A stretch of DNA of 36,281 nt, taken from the NCBI GenBank assembly GCA_029204225.1, contig MU835793.1, forward strand, positions 1-36,281, in the 5' to 3' direction. This stretch comes from Diphasiastrum complanatum. Taxonomy: Eukaryota; Streptophyta; Lycopodiopsida; Lycopodiales; Lycopodiaceae. The position numbers and the translations under genes were made by a program. Of this stretch, positions 19,093 to 29,804 are shown piece after piece; positions within the stretch are counted from its first letter, which is position 1; every line of letters starts with the position of its first letter. Below the pieces are notes generated by a model. It made no database searches. It was not told the origin of the DNA and was given only the letters and a program-made list of their open reading frames with translations.

Positions 19093-19463
19093 GGTGCCGC
19101 TGGTGAGATAAATTCAGTACAATTTTTTAGTGCTAGAAAGGAAGAATTGGACTTAGAAAACCCAGAGAATCTGGGGTCTATTTGCTAGTGACCAATGTCA
19201 GCTGCCCGAGTGCATGGATGAAGAAAATGGACCTCCTTGTCGTCCTGACAGTGCAAGATCTCTATCTGATGCAGATCTTACTTTGTCGCTTTCTTCTTCT
19301 TGGGTGAAAGGGCCAATCTCTTCTCTTCATGCAGGATTTGGGTCACCGTTCTCATTGACATCTCAGAGATACCAGGACCCACATTTGCTGCAGTTCAAAG
19401 TATGTCTGTAGCAAATGGTCAAGAACATAGCCTATACCAAAGTTCCACTGAATTAGGATCCAG
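19093..19463 (+). other. JAZ upstream exon, frame-broken
   Basis: The acceptor CCTTCAG|GGTGCC and donor GGATCCAG|GTATTT bound it, and its end joins the TIFY exon in phase 2. Three frames are open in turn: 19093-19190 (GAAGEINSVQFFSARKEE), 19157-19411 (MDEENGPPCRPDSARSLSDA, FGSPFSLTSQRYQDPHLLQF) and 19270-19463 (SMSVANGQEHSLYQSSTELG). The last is the one that reaches the donor in phase. At least two indels, or an unrecognised splice, separate them. The composition (Ser-rich, QFFSARKEE) fits the variable N-terminal half of JAZ proteins. Confidence 0.6.
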
Positions 19464-20706
19464 GTATTTGGTTAAGAGACCATTTCAGTATGCTCAGTTT
19501 TGTTGACTTGCAGTAGAAGAATGAGTTCGAAAATTTGCTTCTTTAGGCCTGATTTTCTGTTAATTCAGGCCCACTTCTGCTCACATTATGCCACTTGCTG
19601 CACAAATGACAATATTCTATGCTGGCATAGTGAATGTATATGATGACATTCCTGATGATAAGGTATGTCTCAATGAGCCCTCCTTGGTATTGTTTTAACT
19701 TTGCAATTCACATAGGAATGATATGCCCTGTGAGAAAGTTTATTTATTTATTTTGCTGGTGGTAAACTGTGCAGGCTCAGGCGATTATGCTCTTGGCTGG
19801 TTGTGGAAATCCGCTGGGTATGTCTGCTCTGCACCCTCCAGCTAATGAGCATCCTACATCAGCTCCTCTTATTTTAGCAGTGAGTCCAAGTGTGCCAGCA
19901 AGCACATCAGGGGATCATTGCAGGGATGCTATACCTCTGCCTGCCTCTGCTGCGGTGGTTGACCCAGCTGCGATTAACCAACAATGTGTTAAATGTCCAT
20001 CTACTGGTATGTTGCCTTTTGGTCTATAGTGACAAAAAAATTGCAGGTCAAACACTTTCAAATTGCATCAGATGGATTTAGAATGTGAATAAAAATTCTA
20101 AATCCTTGTGGTTTTTATCATTATAATTTATTTCCCGTGGTTTTTTTTGACTTTTGAAAAGAAGAATTTTTTGTATTAATTCAGCAATAGAATAATCCGT
20201 ACCTCAAGAAAAGTACAATTAAATAGATTCAAATTGACTTGTGACTATGTTTGGGGTCGCTGTTGAATATTTCTGTATAAGCGAATTTGCTATATAACTT
20301 TTCAAGGAAAACATGTGGATTTTGTTGGCATATGGCAGCTATACATATCTTGTTTTTGCTTCCCACTCATCTTCATCTTGTTGTTTCCCTTGTCATAGAG
20401 CTTCCACAGGCAAGAAAGGCTTCCATGCAGAGGTTCTTAGAAAAACGCAAAGAAAGGTATGCATTATCGTGCATTCAATTTTCCCTATTGCATTCACATA
20501 TGCAAGTTTTCATATAACCCACCAGGGCTTTAATGAAATTTTTGGCTGATTCAACGTTACCTTTTATCTCTACCAGGGCCCTTGCAAAGGCTCCTTATGC
20601 TGGCAAGAACTTAGAAACTGATGGATTCATTGCCTCCTTTGGATCGAGCTTTTGGCATGTTTTCCAAGCTTTTCCAAGTCTGTGGAAGCAGGATCTGCAT
20701 CTCTAG
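19093..20706 (+). CDS. JAZ: JAZ/TIFY jasmonate-signalling repressor gene (partial, 5' part broken)
   Basis: Spliced exons give a JAZ protein, a nuclear repressor that holds MYC-type transcription factors silent until jasmonoyl-isoleucine and COI1 trigger its destruction. Exon 19569-19662 holds the TIFY motif (MTIFYAGIVNVYDDIPDDK). Exon 19775-20006 continues AQAIMLLAG and a Pro/Ser/Ala-rich linker. Exons 20399-20456 and 20577-20706 form the Jas motif (ELPQARKASMQRFLEKRKER, then ALAKAPY), ending at TAG 20704-20706. All introns are GT-AG and every phase matches. The Jas spacing SX3FX2KRX2RX5PY is exact. The preceding exon 19093-19463 joins in phase but has three overlapping frames, and the true first exon is not found. 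It may be a recent pseudogene, or the break may be an assembly error. No repeats interrupt the exons, unlike the DNA on both sides. Confidence 0.85.
20457..20576 (+). promoter_or_regulatory. Jas intron of the JAZ gene
   Basis: This 120-bp intron (AAAG|GTATGC ... CTACCAG|GGCCC) splits the Jas motif after KRKER, leaving the PY-bearing end on the next exon. JAZ genes of many plants conserve an intron here, and its retention yields truncated repressors that resist degradation. Here retention would add about 20 other residues and stop near 20517 without PY. Confidence 0.8.
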
Positions 20707-21909
20707 TTCCTTTTCTTCAACGTTATCTGTCAGCTGACAACAGGCCTTTAAAGTCAAATGGGAGTAAAATCCCTCTCCTTCAAAAATATCTAGACCTCAG
20801 GAGATTGTTCTGAATAGCAAAGAGGACAAAGGATGCAAAAGAGCTGAGGTGGCAAATCAATCTGAGAAATTGAAATGGTAAAGTCTGTTGATGCAGAGAT
20901 TATTGAAAGTGATGAAGATTCTGCTTTCTCATAAGTATGATTGGTCAAAATTATGAAGCCTGTCAGAATGAGAAGGGAAGGTTTTGTACATTTTGATGAG
21001 TACGGTAGAGAGACGCAGTAAGAATTATGTGCTATTGTTCATAGCAAAACATGTCAGTTTTCACAATGACTGCTTAAGAGTAGATCACGGGTGTATTAAT
21101 GCTTGTGAAATACAGTATATTGACATTCATTGAAATTTAAACTTGGTATCAGTCCCCAGGTGGAAGTATTACGGACACTTTCGTCGAGAATTAAATCATG
21201 TCAAATGCTGGGCTGTTTTTTTGCCCTGCATGGTTTACACACCTAGATTGTTGTTACGATCGTAATGTAAAGAAGCTGGTTGGAGGTGCAGATTTATGTA
21301 AAGATTGCCCCAAAACTATGGTGAGATATCTGCCACGAGTATATCTCCCAATTTCCCCTTAGTTTCTTGTTGGAAGGTGTTGCACACCAGAATCTCAAAG
21401 AGAGCATGGGGCAAGTAGGGCTATGATCTGTGACCTTCAAGGTGAGGGGTTTTGAACTCTAGCTCATGCCATTGTTTAGTAAAGAAGCTCTATTTTGGCC
21501 CTGAGAATTTTTTAAGCACCTTGACATGACTACCACTCCATTTATTAGGGTTTTTGGTATTGTTTCAAGGACAATAAATCACAGCTACTTCGGCGATCCT
21601 GTTTATCTCCTTTTCCATCCACAATATATTTGTGCAAATTTGTTGCAGGGGTGAGAACATAGTTTCTAGACCTGAAATTCTCAACCTGAATGGTTGCTGC
21701 AAGTGGTATTTAGTCTACAGTGTAAACACATACTCCTAGCAATCTTTGGTATCAAAATTAAGAGTGTTTCAAAGTGCAGCCTTTACTCTTACAAAACCTG
21801 GAACGTGCTTGTACTGTCTGAGAAATATCTTTTCACCTTATTTTGCGATCGCCAACCATGACCTGGCTTAGATCATCATCTTTTTTCATGCCATGTTTTT
21901 GTTTTCAGT
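20707..21909 (+). other. 3' flank of the JAZ gene
   Basis: No gene is recognised. The first 250 bp still show exon-like codon texture in pieces (RPQEIVLNSKEDKGCKRAEV near 20790-20860, then DAEIIESDEDSAF near 20890-20930) broken by frames and stops. These may be a decayed longer C-terminus or the 3' UTR. The rest is AT-rich. Confidence 0.4.
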
Positions 21910-22049
21910 TGCTACCCCAATCTTCTATGATGTTCAAAAAGATGCCATGAATTTGGAAACATGCACCTCTTTTCCTATCTTGACCACAACTGTAGTCAAG
22001 GAGAAACGTAACCATGCTGATGAAATGAATCTACAGCATAGCAAGCTGG
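21910..22049 (+). other. Exon-like open segment, unknown
   Basis: TGTTTTCAG|TTGCTACCCC and AGCAAGCTG|GTGAGC look like splice sites around 140 bp open in one frame (VATPIFYDVQKDAMNLETCT and on). No family is recognised. It could be a terminal exon of the JAZ locus, an exon of another gene or chance. Confidence 0.3.
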
Positions 22050-23570
22050 TGAGCAGATCAAGCATTCTGCTGAATTGATGCCTGAGTTAACCTAAACATA
22101 ATTGGTCGTTGATGCTGGGCTACAGCTATGCTTAGATTTTATCTTTGAATAATAACCTATCAAACAATGAGATGTTCTGGTGCCAATGTAATTGGGTCAT
22201 GACTTTTGCAATTAGGTTTACCCAAGTTGATGTTAGTTGGGTCAAGTCTACGGCGTACATAGTTCATGTTATATAAACGAGATCTCACCTAACTGTCCGG
22301 AATTGGAATTGAAACTATTGGAGACCCATTTAATCTTAGTCCTCTATCCCTTTCTACTAAATATATTATGTATCTACATTTGTTTTTAGAATCAAGGATT
22401 CGATGAATCACATATTTAAGATTTGCCCATGCATCTTTGTGGTGTGTGTGTGTGTGTGTGTTGCACATGCACACATGCACATGTGCGTGTTGAACATATT
22501 TCAAAAACTTTTTTTTGAATTTTTTTTGGGGGAATTGTCAAAAAAAATTAGCTAAATTATATAAGAATAATAGTATTATTGAATTCTTCAACACTATACA
22601 CACAAATTACTAACTAGATTATCAAATATATTCCCAATTGTTGATGGTTTTTCCTTCAAAAATAATAGTTGCATTTTAGAATGCTTGTTTTGAAACATGG
22701 TTGCAGTGAAACCCCCATAGCTTAGGGGCTAGATACGTAAGATCTAGGTGTGGTTGAGTTGGTTTCTCCACCATCCGTACCCTTTGTGGTTGCTTGTTTT
22801 GACATGCTTACTGTTGATCCTTGGATTGAGGACTTTATAGGTGCTAGCTTGAAGGCTAGTCTTGTACTTATATTGATTAGGACATAACTACATATTGAGA
22901 ATATGTTTAGGATGGTGTGCGACATTGTGTCATTTTTAAAGGTTACAAATTTTTTTTCAAAAATTTCCTTAGTTTGGGATTCCATTATAAGATTTTTTAA
23001 TTATGTACCAAACCATAATTCTTAATAATAAATATTTAATTAGTGGCATAAAAAAAGTAGCACAACCATTTGTTATCATGGCAAAAACAAAAGCTAGCTT
23101 TTATTTACAAAATGTCGAGGTTTGCTTACCATCACATATTCTTGACAATGTGGCATGATTATCATCATTGTCAATTCCTATTTTAATTTTTTCTAAAAGT
23201 GTTGCAATCTTGCATGTCCCACACATGAGATCAATCTCCAAATTTCTAAGCTTAGTGAACAGTCTTAATATGTAGTTCTAGAACTTGCCACTATGTTGGT
23301 CGGCTAGCTCCTCAAATAGGTTGACTTTTCATGGTCTTACCCATTTACTCCTTTGGGCCCTATCTTTAGAGAAAAATGTCCTTTCCAATGGTTGAGTTTG
23401 TGCACAATAGTTGTGAAACACACTATCACCAAATATAGTTTTTCTCAATGATTAGAACTCGTTTTGCTCAAAGGTCTCAAGGTACAAGAGAAGCTGCATG
23501 TGACTTTTTGCAGAGATATGCAAGAGATGATAAGGTGACAAAGGAAAATATTAGATTTAGTCTAATTTTA
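22050..23570. other. Gene-free AT-rich stretch
   Basis: I see no coding signature, LTR or RNA gene here. Poly(T) runs near 22500-22535 and a GT run are the only notable textures. Confidence 0.5.
22442..22461. repeat. (GT)10 microsatellite
   Basis: Ten GT units, followed by a CACATGCACACATGCACATG tract that keeps the alternating purine-pyrimidine pattern. Confidence 0.95.
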
Positions 23571-23835
23571 TGTTAACTAAAATTTGAGAGTTTTGTCGAA
23601 AAATCAGTGGAATAGAGTGGAAGCTGATGAGCGAGCTTGGTGTAGGAACAGAATCGCCACATTAGCAGCAAAACGTTCAAAAAAGAATGATTCACAGATG
23701 CACAATGAAACGATATAGTAGTAAGTACTGAAATTGCACTCTGATTAATATCAACAATGAGTACAATAGCTTGAAGTAACATCTTCAGTTGGTTGAGCGT
23801 GATAACGCTGGCTATAGAAACTCAAAAATAAGAAG
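23571..23835 (-). mobile_element. Ty1/copia LTR relic related to the one at 33.5 kb
   Basis: On the minus strand, TTACTTCAAGCTATTGTACT followed by CATTGTTGATATTAATCA matches the plus-strand LTR at about 33605-33660 (TTACTTCAAGCCATTGTACT). A shared TCTATAGCCAGCGTTATCA-like run lies upstream. It ends in TTAGTTAACA at 23571, a possible LTR end, but no primer binding site follows. It is a fragment with no coding region attached. Confidence 0.65.
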
Positions 23836-24194
23836 AAATGTTCATATCTAATTAGCATTATATGCTATCTGCCTCATTTATTACAATCGCCCTTGAATGT
23901 ACAAAGTAGACGGACTTTCAAACGTAAATCAAATTTCTAACTAACAGTAATCAAAATTTACATTGTATCGAAAATATACAAAGAATCGAGAAATTTGTAC
24001 ATTGACTCAAAAATTATAATATCTCCAGAAAATTAACGGATTTTTTGAGGTCGATCTCGTATCGAGAAATTTTGATTTTGTGTAGAATAGAGGATTTTTC
24101 GAGTCGAGTACGGTATCGAAAAATTCTAGAAAGTTTGATCTGAATTTTTCAGAGTCTTCTGCTCAGAAATTCGAGCCTTCTTTTCTGAGTTTCG
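23836..24194. other. AT-rich segment with TATCGARAAAT repeats
   Basis: TATCGAAAATAT, TATCGAGAAATT and TATCGAAAAATT occur near 23969, 24061 and 24114. No gene is seen. It may be decayed LTR or leader sequence linked to either neighbour. Confidence 0.35.
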
Positions 24195-26640
24195 TACAAC
24201 TTTCAAGATGCTCATTAATAGATGGATTTGAGGTTGAGCATATATCTGGGTCAATTCATAGTTGTATTTCTAGATGATATTCTCTTCTAGAGTAGGACTC
24301 TTAAGGAGTAATTAAATCATCTTAAGACACAGTCTTGCGGATTCTCAGAAGAGAAAAACTATTTGCTAAAAAAATCCAAGTGTGAATTCTTTAAGCATGA
24401 GTTAATATATCTTGGTCATAAGAGCACCCCAGAAGGATTGAAGATAGACGAGGATAAAGTCAAGACAATGCTTGAGTGGCTGATACCAAAGACAATTAGC
24501 GAAGTTAAATCTTTTCTCGGTTTTACAGTTTTCTTCATAAGTCTATTGCGGATTATGCGAAGATCGCAACACCCCTTAATAATCTGACTAAAGGCAGAGT
24601 TAACAAGAAAAAGAAGAGATGTTAACCTAGTCTGCATATTGAATGAAATGAAGAACTGAATCAATGTTTTAGAAAGCTCAAACATATGGTTACTTCAGCT
24701 CCCATTCTATAAATCGCGAATCCAGATTTTGCCTTACGTTGTTAGAACTGATGCAAGTGATTCGGCGATACGAGCGTTCTTTATAAAATGATAGGGCCGA
24801 TAGCATTTGAGAGCAAGAAACTTACTAAGTACCTCAGTGCATTATAAAACTTAAGAAAAAGAGTTATTTGTTGAGAATACATGCACTTAAATTTTGGAGG
24901 CATTACCTTTATGGTAGTCTGTTTTGTAGGGTATACAATTAATTCACTACCTCTAAAGTACTTTTGTAATCACACAATCTGAGAGGGTCATAAAGCTCGA
25001 TGGGCTGAGCTTATGCAAGAATTTGATTATGAGATTTAATATGGTCAAAGACAGCTCTAAGTAGTTGCAAATGCTCTTAGTCGGATTGGGTGAATGTAAA
25101 TGAATCTTTCATTCACTCAAATTTCTATAGATCTATATCTTTTATTAGAGGGAAGTGGTGAAACAAATTCTCATTTTGGGTCGCATTGGAAAATGGTTGA
25201 GATTTGAAAAATGAGAATGGAATAGAGATTAACTTACAGGGTCTTAGGTTTCCTAAAAAAAATAAGAAGATTGTGGAACAGTTCGTCATTCGAGGTGGTT
25301 TGCTATTTTAGAATGGAAAGAGTTTGTGTACCAGTGGGATGATGAGTTAAAGGAAGAGAATTCTTTGTGAATGTCATATCGTACTCTGTGCAGGTCATCC
25401 AGGTATACACATGACTTTGGACTTGGGTCAAAAGAGGATTTTACTGGGCCAAAACTCAAGCCATTTGTCGAGTCTTATGTGGTTTAAATGTAAACCTTGT
25501 TTGCTAGCCAAAGTAGAAATGCTAAAAGGTTGGAGGGTTTGTTGCATCCCTTAGATATCCCTTAAAAATGATGAAAAAGCATATCTATGGATTTGGTTGT
25601 TGGACTTCATGAAAATCCAACAACAAAATGATTCTATTTGGGTTGTAGTGGACATGTTAACTAAGTTAGCTACATTCATACCAATAAAGTCAATTGCAAA
25701 GGCTTTGGCAGCCCAGATCTTTGTTGAAAGATTATTAAGGCTTTATGGACTACCAAGTGATATTGTTAGTGATAGAGATCCTAAATTTACAGATCACTTT
25801 TGGTCAGCTATATTCCATAAGCTTGAGACCTCGCTTAGTTTTAGTTCTACTGATTATCCTGAATCAAATGGATAGACCGAGAGAACTAATCAGACTATGG
25901 AGTATATGTTGAGACATGTCTCATAGGCGGTCTCAGTGGAAAGACTACATTCCTTTAATTGAGTTTGCTTACAATAGTAGAAAATATTTTGCTACAAGTT
26001 ATAGTTTGTTTATGCTAATGTACGGTTTTCAACCTAGATCTCCAGTAAATGAGGAGACGAAGTCTATTAAGATCCAGAAATTTGTGGATTTTCTTTATGA
26101 TACGTAAGAAATATTGCAATTGGCACGTGATAGTATTTGTAAAGCTCAGGACAAAACTAAGCATTATGCCGATCTTAAGAGATCTCCCAGAGATTTTTAA
26201 GCTGATGACTAGGTATATCTTAGAATTATGAAAGATTCTTGGACAATGTGTACTAGGAAGCATTATAAGTTGTCTACCAAATATTGTGGACCATTTTAGA
26301 TTATAAAAAAAAATTGGTTCTTTAGCTTACAAATTTGATCTTCAGGACAAGTCGACTGCTCATCTAGTGTTTTATGTTAGCCAGCTAAAATCGAGTTTAC
26401 ATGAAAGTGATACAGTTGGATCTGATGAGAATCTTACCCATTTGGAGGATTTATCATTTAGTGTCCCTTTGAAACCAGAACAAGTACTCAAAACTAGAGA
26501 TAAACAATTGAGAAATCGTTATATTTCTAAGTGCTTGATTCGATGGAAGGGTCAGATTGAGGATGAATGATGATTCTGTTAGATTTTTTATGCTCAGGCT
26601 TAAACAAATCATTCAAGCAACGAGCATCCTGAAAAATCGA
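24195..26640 (+). pseudogene. Second Ty3/gypsy chromovirus pol relic
   Basis: The order is RT, RNase H, integrase, chromodomain. RT shows VVFLDDIL near 24258-24282, then KKSKCEFFKHELIYLGH and GLKIDEDKVKTMLEWL (24363-24480). RNase H is only traceable in pieces. Integrase shows DSIWVVVDMLTKLATFIP (25630-25690), LYGLPSDIVSDRDPKF (25745-25790) and ESNG-stop-TERTN with the catalytic Glu (near 25863-25885). The end has FYVSQLKSSLHESD and the chromodomain strand NRYISKCLIRWKGQIEDE (26515-26568). Many stops and frame breaks make it older than the chromovirus at 6.5-10.4 kb. No LTR is recognised on either side; the tandem array begins where a 3' LTR would be expected. Confidence 0.85.
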
Positions 26641-26874
26641 AGGCCGACTTCATATTTTTGGACTTTCACATTTTTTTCCTTTTTTTTTTTTGACCTTAAC
26701 AATTTTTTAGGCACCTTCGTCTTTTTTGCAAATCAGTGAAAAATGCGACACATTGGCCAAGTGGCCAGAATGCCTTAGAAACCATTCTTAAGACACCTTT
26801 TGCTTCTTTACATTTTTCCCTTCACGAAAAATGCGACACACTGGCCAAGTGGCTAGAATGCCTTAGAAACCATT
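26641..26874. repeat. Degenerate ~88-bp tandem array, left part
   Basis: Units carrying GAAAAATGCGACACA, GGCCAAGTGGCCAGAATGCC and TTAGAAACCATTCTTAAG-ACACC start at 26738 and 26826, 88 bp apart. The array breaks off at 26874 and resumes at 32809 beyond the copia insertion. Upstream fragments with GGCACCTTCGTC at about 26710 are decayed units. Confidence 0.85.
26870..26874. repeat. Target site duplication CCATT, left copy
   Basis: CCATT precedes the LTR end at 26875, and the same five bases follow the other LTR at 32809-32813. Five bp is the usual copia length. Removing the element and one copy restores an intact repeat junction of the array. Confidence 0.9.
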
Positions 26875-28049
26875 TGTCGGAAAGTGGTTTGCAGAAGATA
26901 GGTCTAGTTTGAAAAGAAACGAATAATTCGTGTGTTTAGAAAAAAACTTTTCGTGCATGGCAGGAATAAACTATCTTCATCTTTCCAATGCATGACTACG
27001 CCTATCAATTTCAAACAAAATAATAGTGATGGAATTCATGTTTGAATTTGTAGTAACTACCTTTGAAATCGCCAATACTACAGTGATTACGTAGCCAAAC
27101 AATCAAGCATCGAAAATTATCAAACAAATAAGTCGTGAATTGTTCGTGAATTAGTCGCGAAGAAATACAGAAACGCATACATTCTGAGATGAAAACTGAA
27201 TGCAATGAAGGATAGTATGGATTCAGTATGAAAACGTAGCAGAAATAAATGAGTATAATAAATTGCAGATCGAAGTTGCGTACTCTATGCTATCTCTGAG
27301 CGGCTAAAATGAAAGTCTGAATTAAGCGCAATGCTAATAAGTAGTAGCGCAATAGCAATCTCTTAAACAACTCTAAGAAGTGAGCTAGAATGCTCAGGAG
27401 TGTTCAAGCTCGCAGCTTGAGAGAGAGAGCTAACTATTCAAATGCTTCTGATAATCTTCAACTTATGATGACGATTAAACTATATGAATATGAACAGCTA
27501 TTTATACTAAGAAATTAGGTCGTGAATTGCGATTGTCAGTTGGTTGGTGATCGGTTGGCATCCATCCGGTCCTTGTCATTGATTGCTGATAGGCGGGAAT
27601 TGGTCGTAAACATTCTGTCTACATAAATGAACCAAAACTGTAGTTTTGCAGAAATGAGCTAAAACAGCCACAGGTGACACTGTCGGGTTTTTCGCAAAAA
27701 AGAAAAAAAAGACGAAGGTGCCCTTAAATCTCATTTAGGGTTGCCCCACACTTTGCCAGAGTCATTTCCTTAACATTTGAGGCTCTTCTGAAAAAGCGAA
27801 AAATGCGACACTGATTTTACACGAGATTTTTGTCAGGCAAAAAAAGGAGACACTATATTTTTCAACGAGATTTCTGACAGGCGAAAAAGGAGACACTGTC
27901 GTAAACTCTGTGTAATTTTGCAGACTGTATAAAAGACCTTGTAATTCTGCAGACTGTATAAACACACGGGAAAATCCACAGAACTGGATAAACAATGGAT
28001 GAAGATTAAAACCGATTAGTCGATTGGTAAGAAGGAGAATAATCCAACA
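26875..28049 (-). repeat. 3' LTR of the nested copia element (long form)
   Basis: It begins TGTTGGATTATTC on the minus strand after AGAGGGAG and ends in TTTCCGACA. Length is 1175 bp. It carries a TATA box and two internal pairs of similar segments: one around GGAGACACT/AACGAGATTT and one around GTAATTCTGCAGACTGTATA. Relative to this, the 5' LTR lacks about 648 bp. Confidence 0.88.
27498..27506 (-). promoter_or_regulatory. TATA box in the 3' LTR
   Basis: TATAAATAG lies on the coding strand of the element, inside the part that the 5' LTR has lost. A CT-rich leader (TAGCTCTCTCTCTCAAGC) follows about 65-90 bp downstream. Its place inside the LTR fits the U3/R border. Confidence 0.6.
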
Positions 28050-28064
28050 CTCCCTCTTAATCTA
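28050..28064 (-). promoter_or_regulatory. Polypurine tract of the nested copia element
   Basis: TTAAGAGGGAG on the minus strand directly precedes the 3' LTR. It primes plus-strand DNA synthesis. Confidence 0.75.
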
Positions 28065-29575
28065 AATCCTTGAATGCCTTGACCTTCAAACTTAGTTCTA
28101 TATAGAATCTTCTGTGTGACACCAAACTTAATGCTTTAGTAAAAACATCTGCTGTCATATCTTGTGTTTTACAATACTGCAATCTGACCTCTTCGCTGAG
28201 AACTTTGCTTCTGACGAAATGATACTTCAATTCAATGTGCTTACTCTTGGAATGGAATCTCAGGTTGGCTGATAAAGCCATTAACACTTTGATTATCACA
28301 AAATAATATCGTCAGAGCATATTGATTCAGATTGATATCTGAGAGTAAGTTCCTCAACCAAATTGCTTCTTTTGTAGCTTGAGAGACTACGATATACTCT
28401 GATTCAGTGGAAGATAAATCTATCGAAGATTGCTTGCAACTGTTCCAAGAAACTGGACCATTGTTGAGGAAGAATGTAAATTCGGAAGTGATTTACGAGT
28501 GTCTACGTCTCCTGCACAACTCGCATCTATGTAACCACTGAGTAAATTGAGTTTGTCGTTGCCGATTGCTCCATAACAAATGCAAAAGTCCATAGTAGCT
28601 CGAAGATATCATGACTCACAATGTGTTATACCAGGATTAGTCATATACCGACTGAGAGAGGTGACTGCAAAAGCTATGTCTGGCATGGTACAGATCATGG
28701 CGTACATAAGAGATCCTATAATAGAATGGTAAGGATACTCACGCATCTGCTGCTTCTCATGCATTGTTTGGGGACACTGGTCCTTTGACAATTTGAGTCC
28801 TGGTTCCATTGGTGAGAAAGCTAACTTGCAATTCATCATATTATATCTGACTAACATGTTGTAGATGTACCTCTGTTGTGTAATGTAGACCAACTTCTCT
28901 TTTTAGTCTCTGTGGATTTGTATACTAAGGCAGAAATGAGCTTTGCCCAGGTCGGTCATGTCGAATTCGAAAGATAGCATTATCTTGGCTTCTTTTATCA
29001 GATCGGTATTGTTGCTAAAAAGAAATGTATCATCCACATACAAAGTGATAATGATAAAAGACTGATGCATTGCTTTGAAGTAAACGTGGAGCTAGATCTA
29101 TAGTCGTGATCAATAAGAAAAGTATTAGTCCTTTGAAACCATGCTCGAGCAGATTGCTTCAAGCCATAAAGTGCCTTATGGAGTTTGCACATGCGATTGT
29201 GCTTACCCTCGATAATATAACCTTTGGGTTGCACCATGTAAATGTCTTCTTTGATAACTCCATTGAGATATGTTGTCTGTACATCCATTTGATGTATTTC
29301 CAAATCTACTACAGCGAAAATGATAGCAAAAGTCGAATGGAAGAATGCTTGACTAATGGACTAAAGGTCTCAGTATGATCAACGTTGTATACCTGAGAAA
29401 ATTCTCTGGCTACAAGCCGTGCCTTTCTCCTGTTGATGCTTCCATCTGCATTGTACTTGACTTTGAAAATCCATTTGCAATCAACTACATTTCTGCTAGT
29501 AGGTAATCCGACAATCGTCCATGTTTGGTTCTTGATAAGAGATGAATATTCTTTATCCATAGCTTCTTTCTAGAG
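28065..29575 (-). pseudogene. Copia reverse transcriptase and RNase H
   Basis: RT begins near 29560 with MDKEYSSLIKNQTWTIVGLP, then DCKWIFKVKYNADGSINR, KARLVAREFSQ, then HQMDVQTTYLNGVIKEDIYM. The catalytic YVDD lies at 29040-29029 and is intact, followed by RYIYNMLVRYNMMNCK and IIGSLMYAMICTMPDIAFAV. RNase H is traceable (YIDASCAGDVD, KHIELKYHFVRSKVLSEEV, DMTADVFTKAL) and ends with the stop before the polypurine tract. A few frame breaks occur (near 29305, 29000, 28905 and 28600-28300). Similarity to an active copia RT remains strong at the motifs. Confidence 0.87.
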
Positions 29576-29804
29576 ATCTGAATCAGGCTGACTGAGTGCC
29601 TCTTAGACAGATGTCGGTTCTTGAACAAGATAAGCTACAGACTCGTTGATATATTGGTTAGGTGGTCTTCTAGTCCTTGAAGATCTTATGGATAATATAA
29701 GAAGTTGATTATTTCCATCATATTGTAGTTGCTGATCTGCAACATCATCATCTTCTGATTCGTCGTTGATTTGTTGTTCGTCAAGAGTAGAGGAGCTTGG
29801 TCCT

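Noticed and set aside
22722-22985. 87-codon minus-strand open frame as a gene
   Set aside because: No domain, no splice context and average-looking AT-rich sequence; treated as chance.
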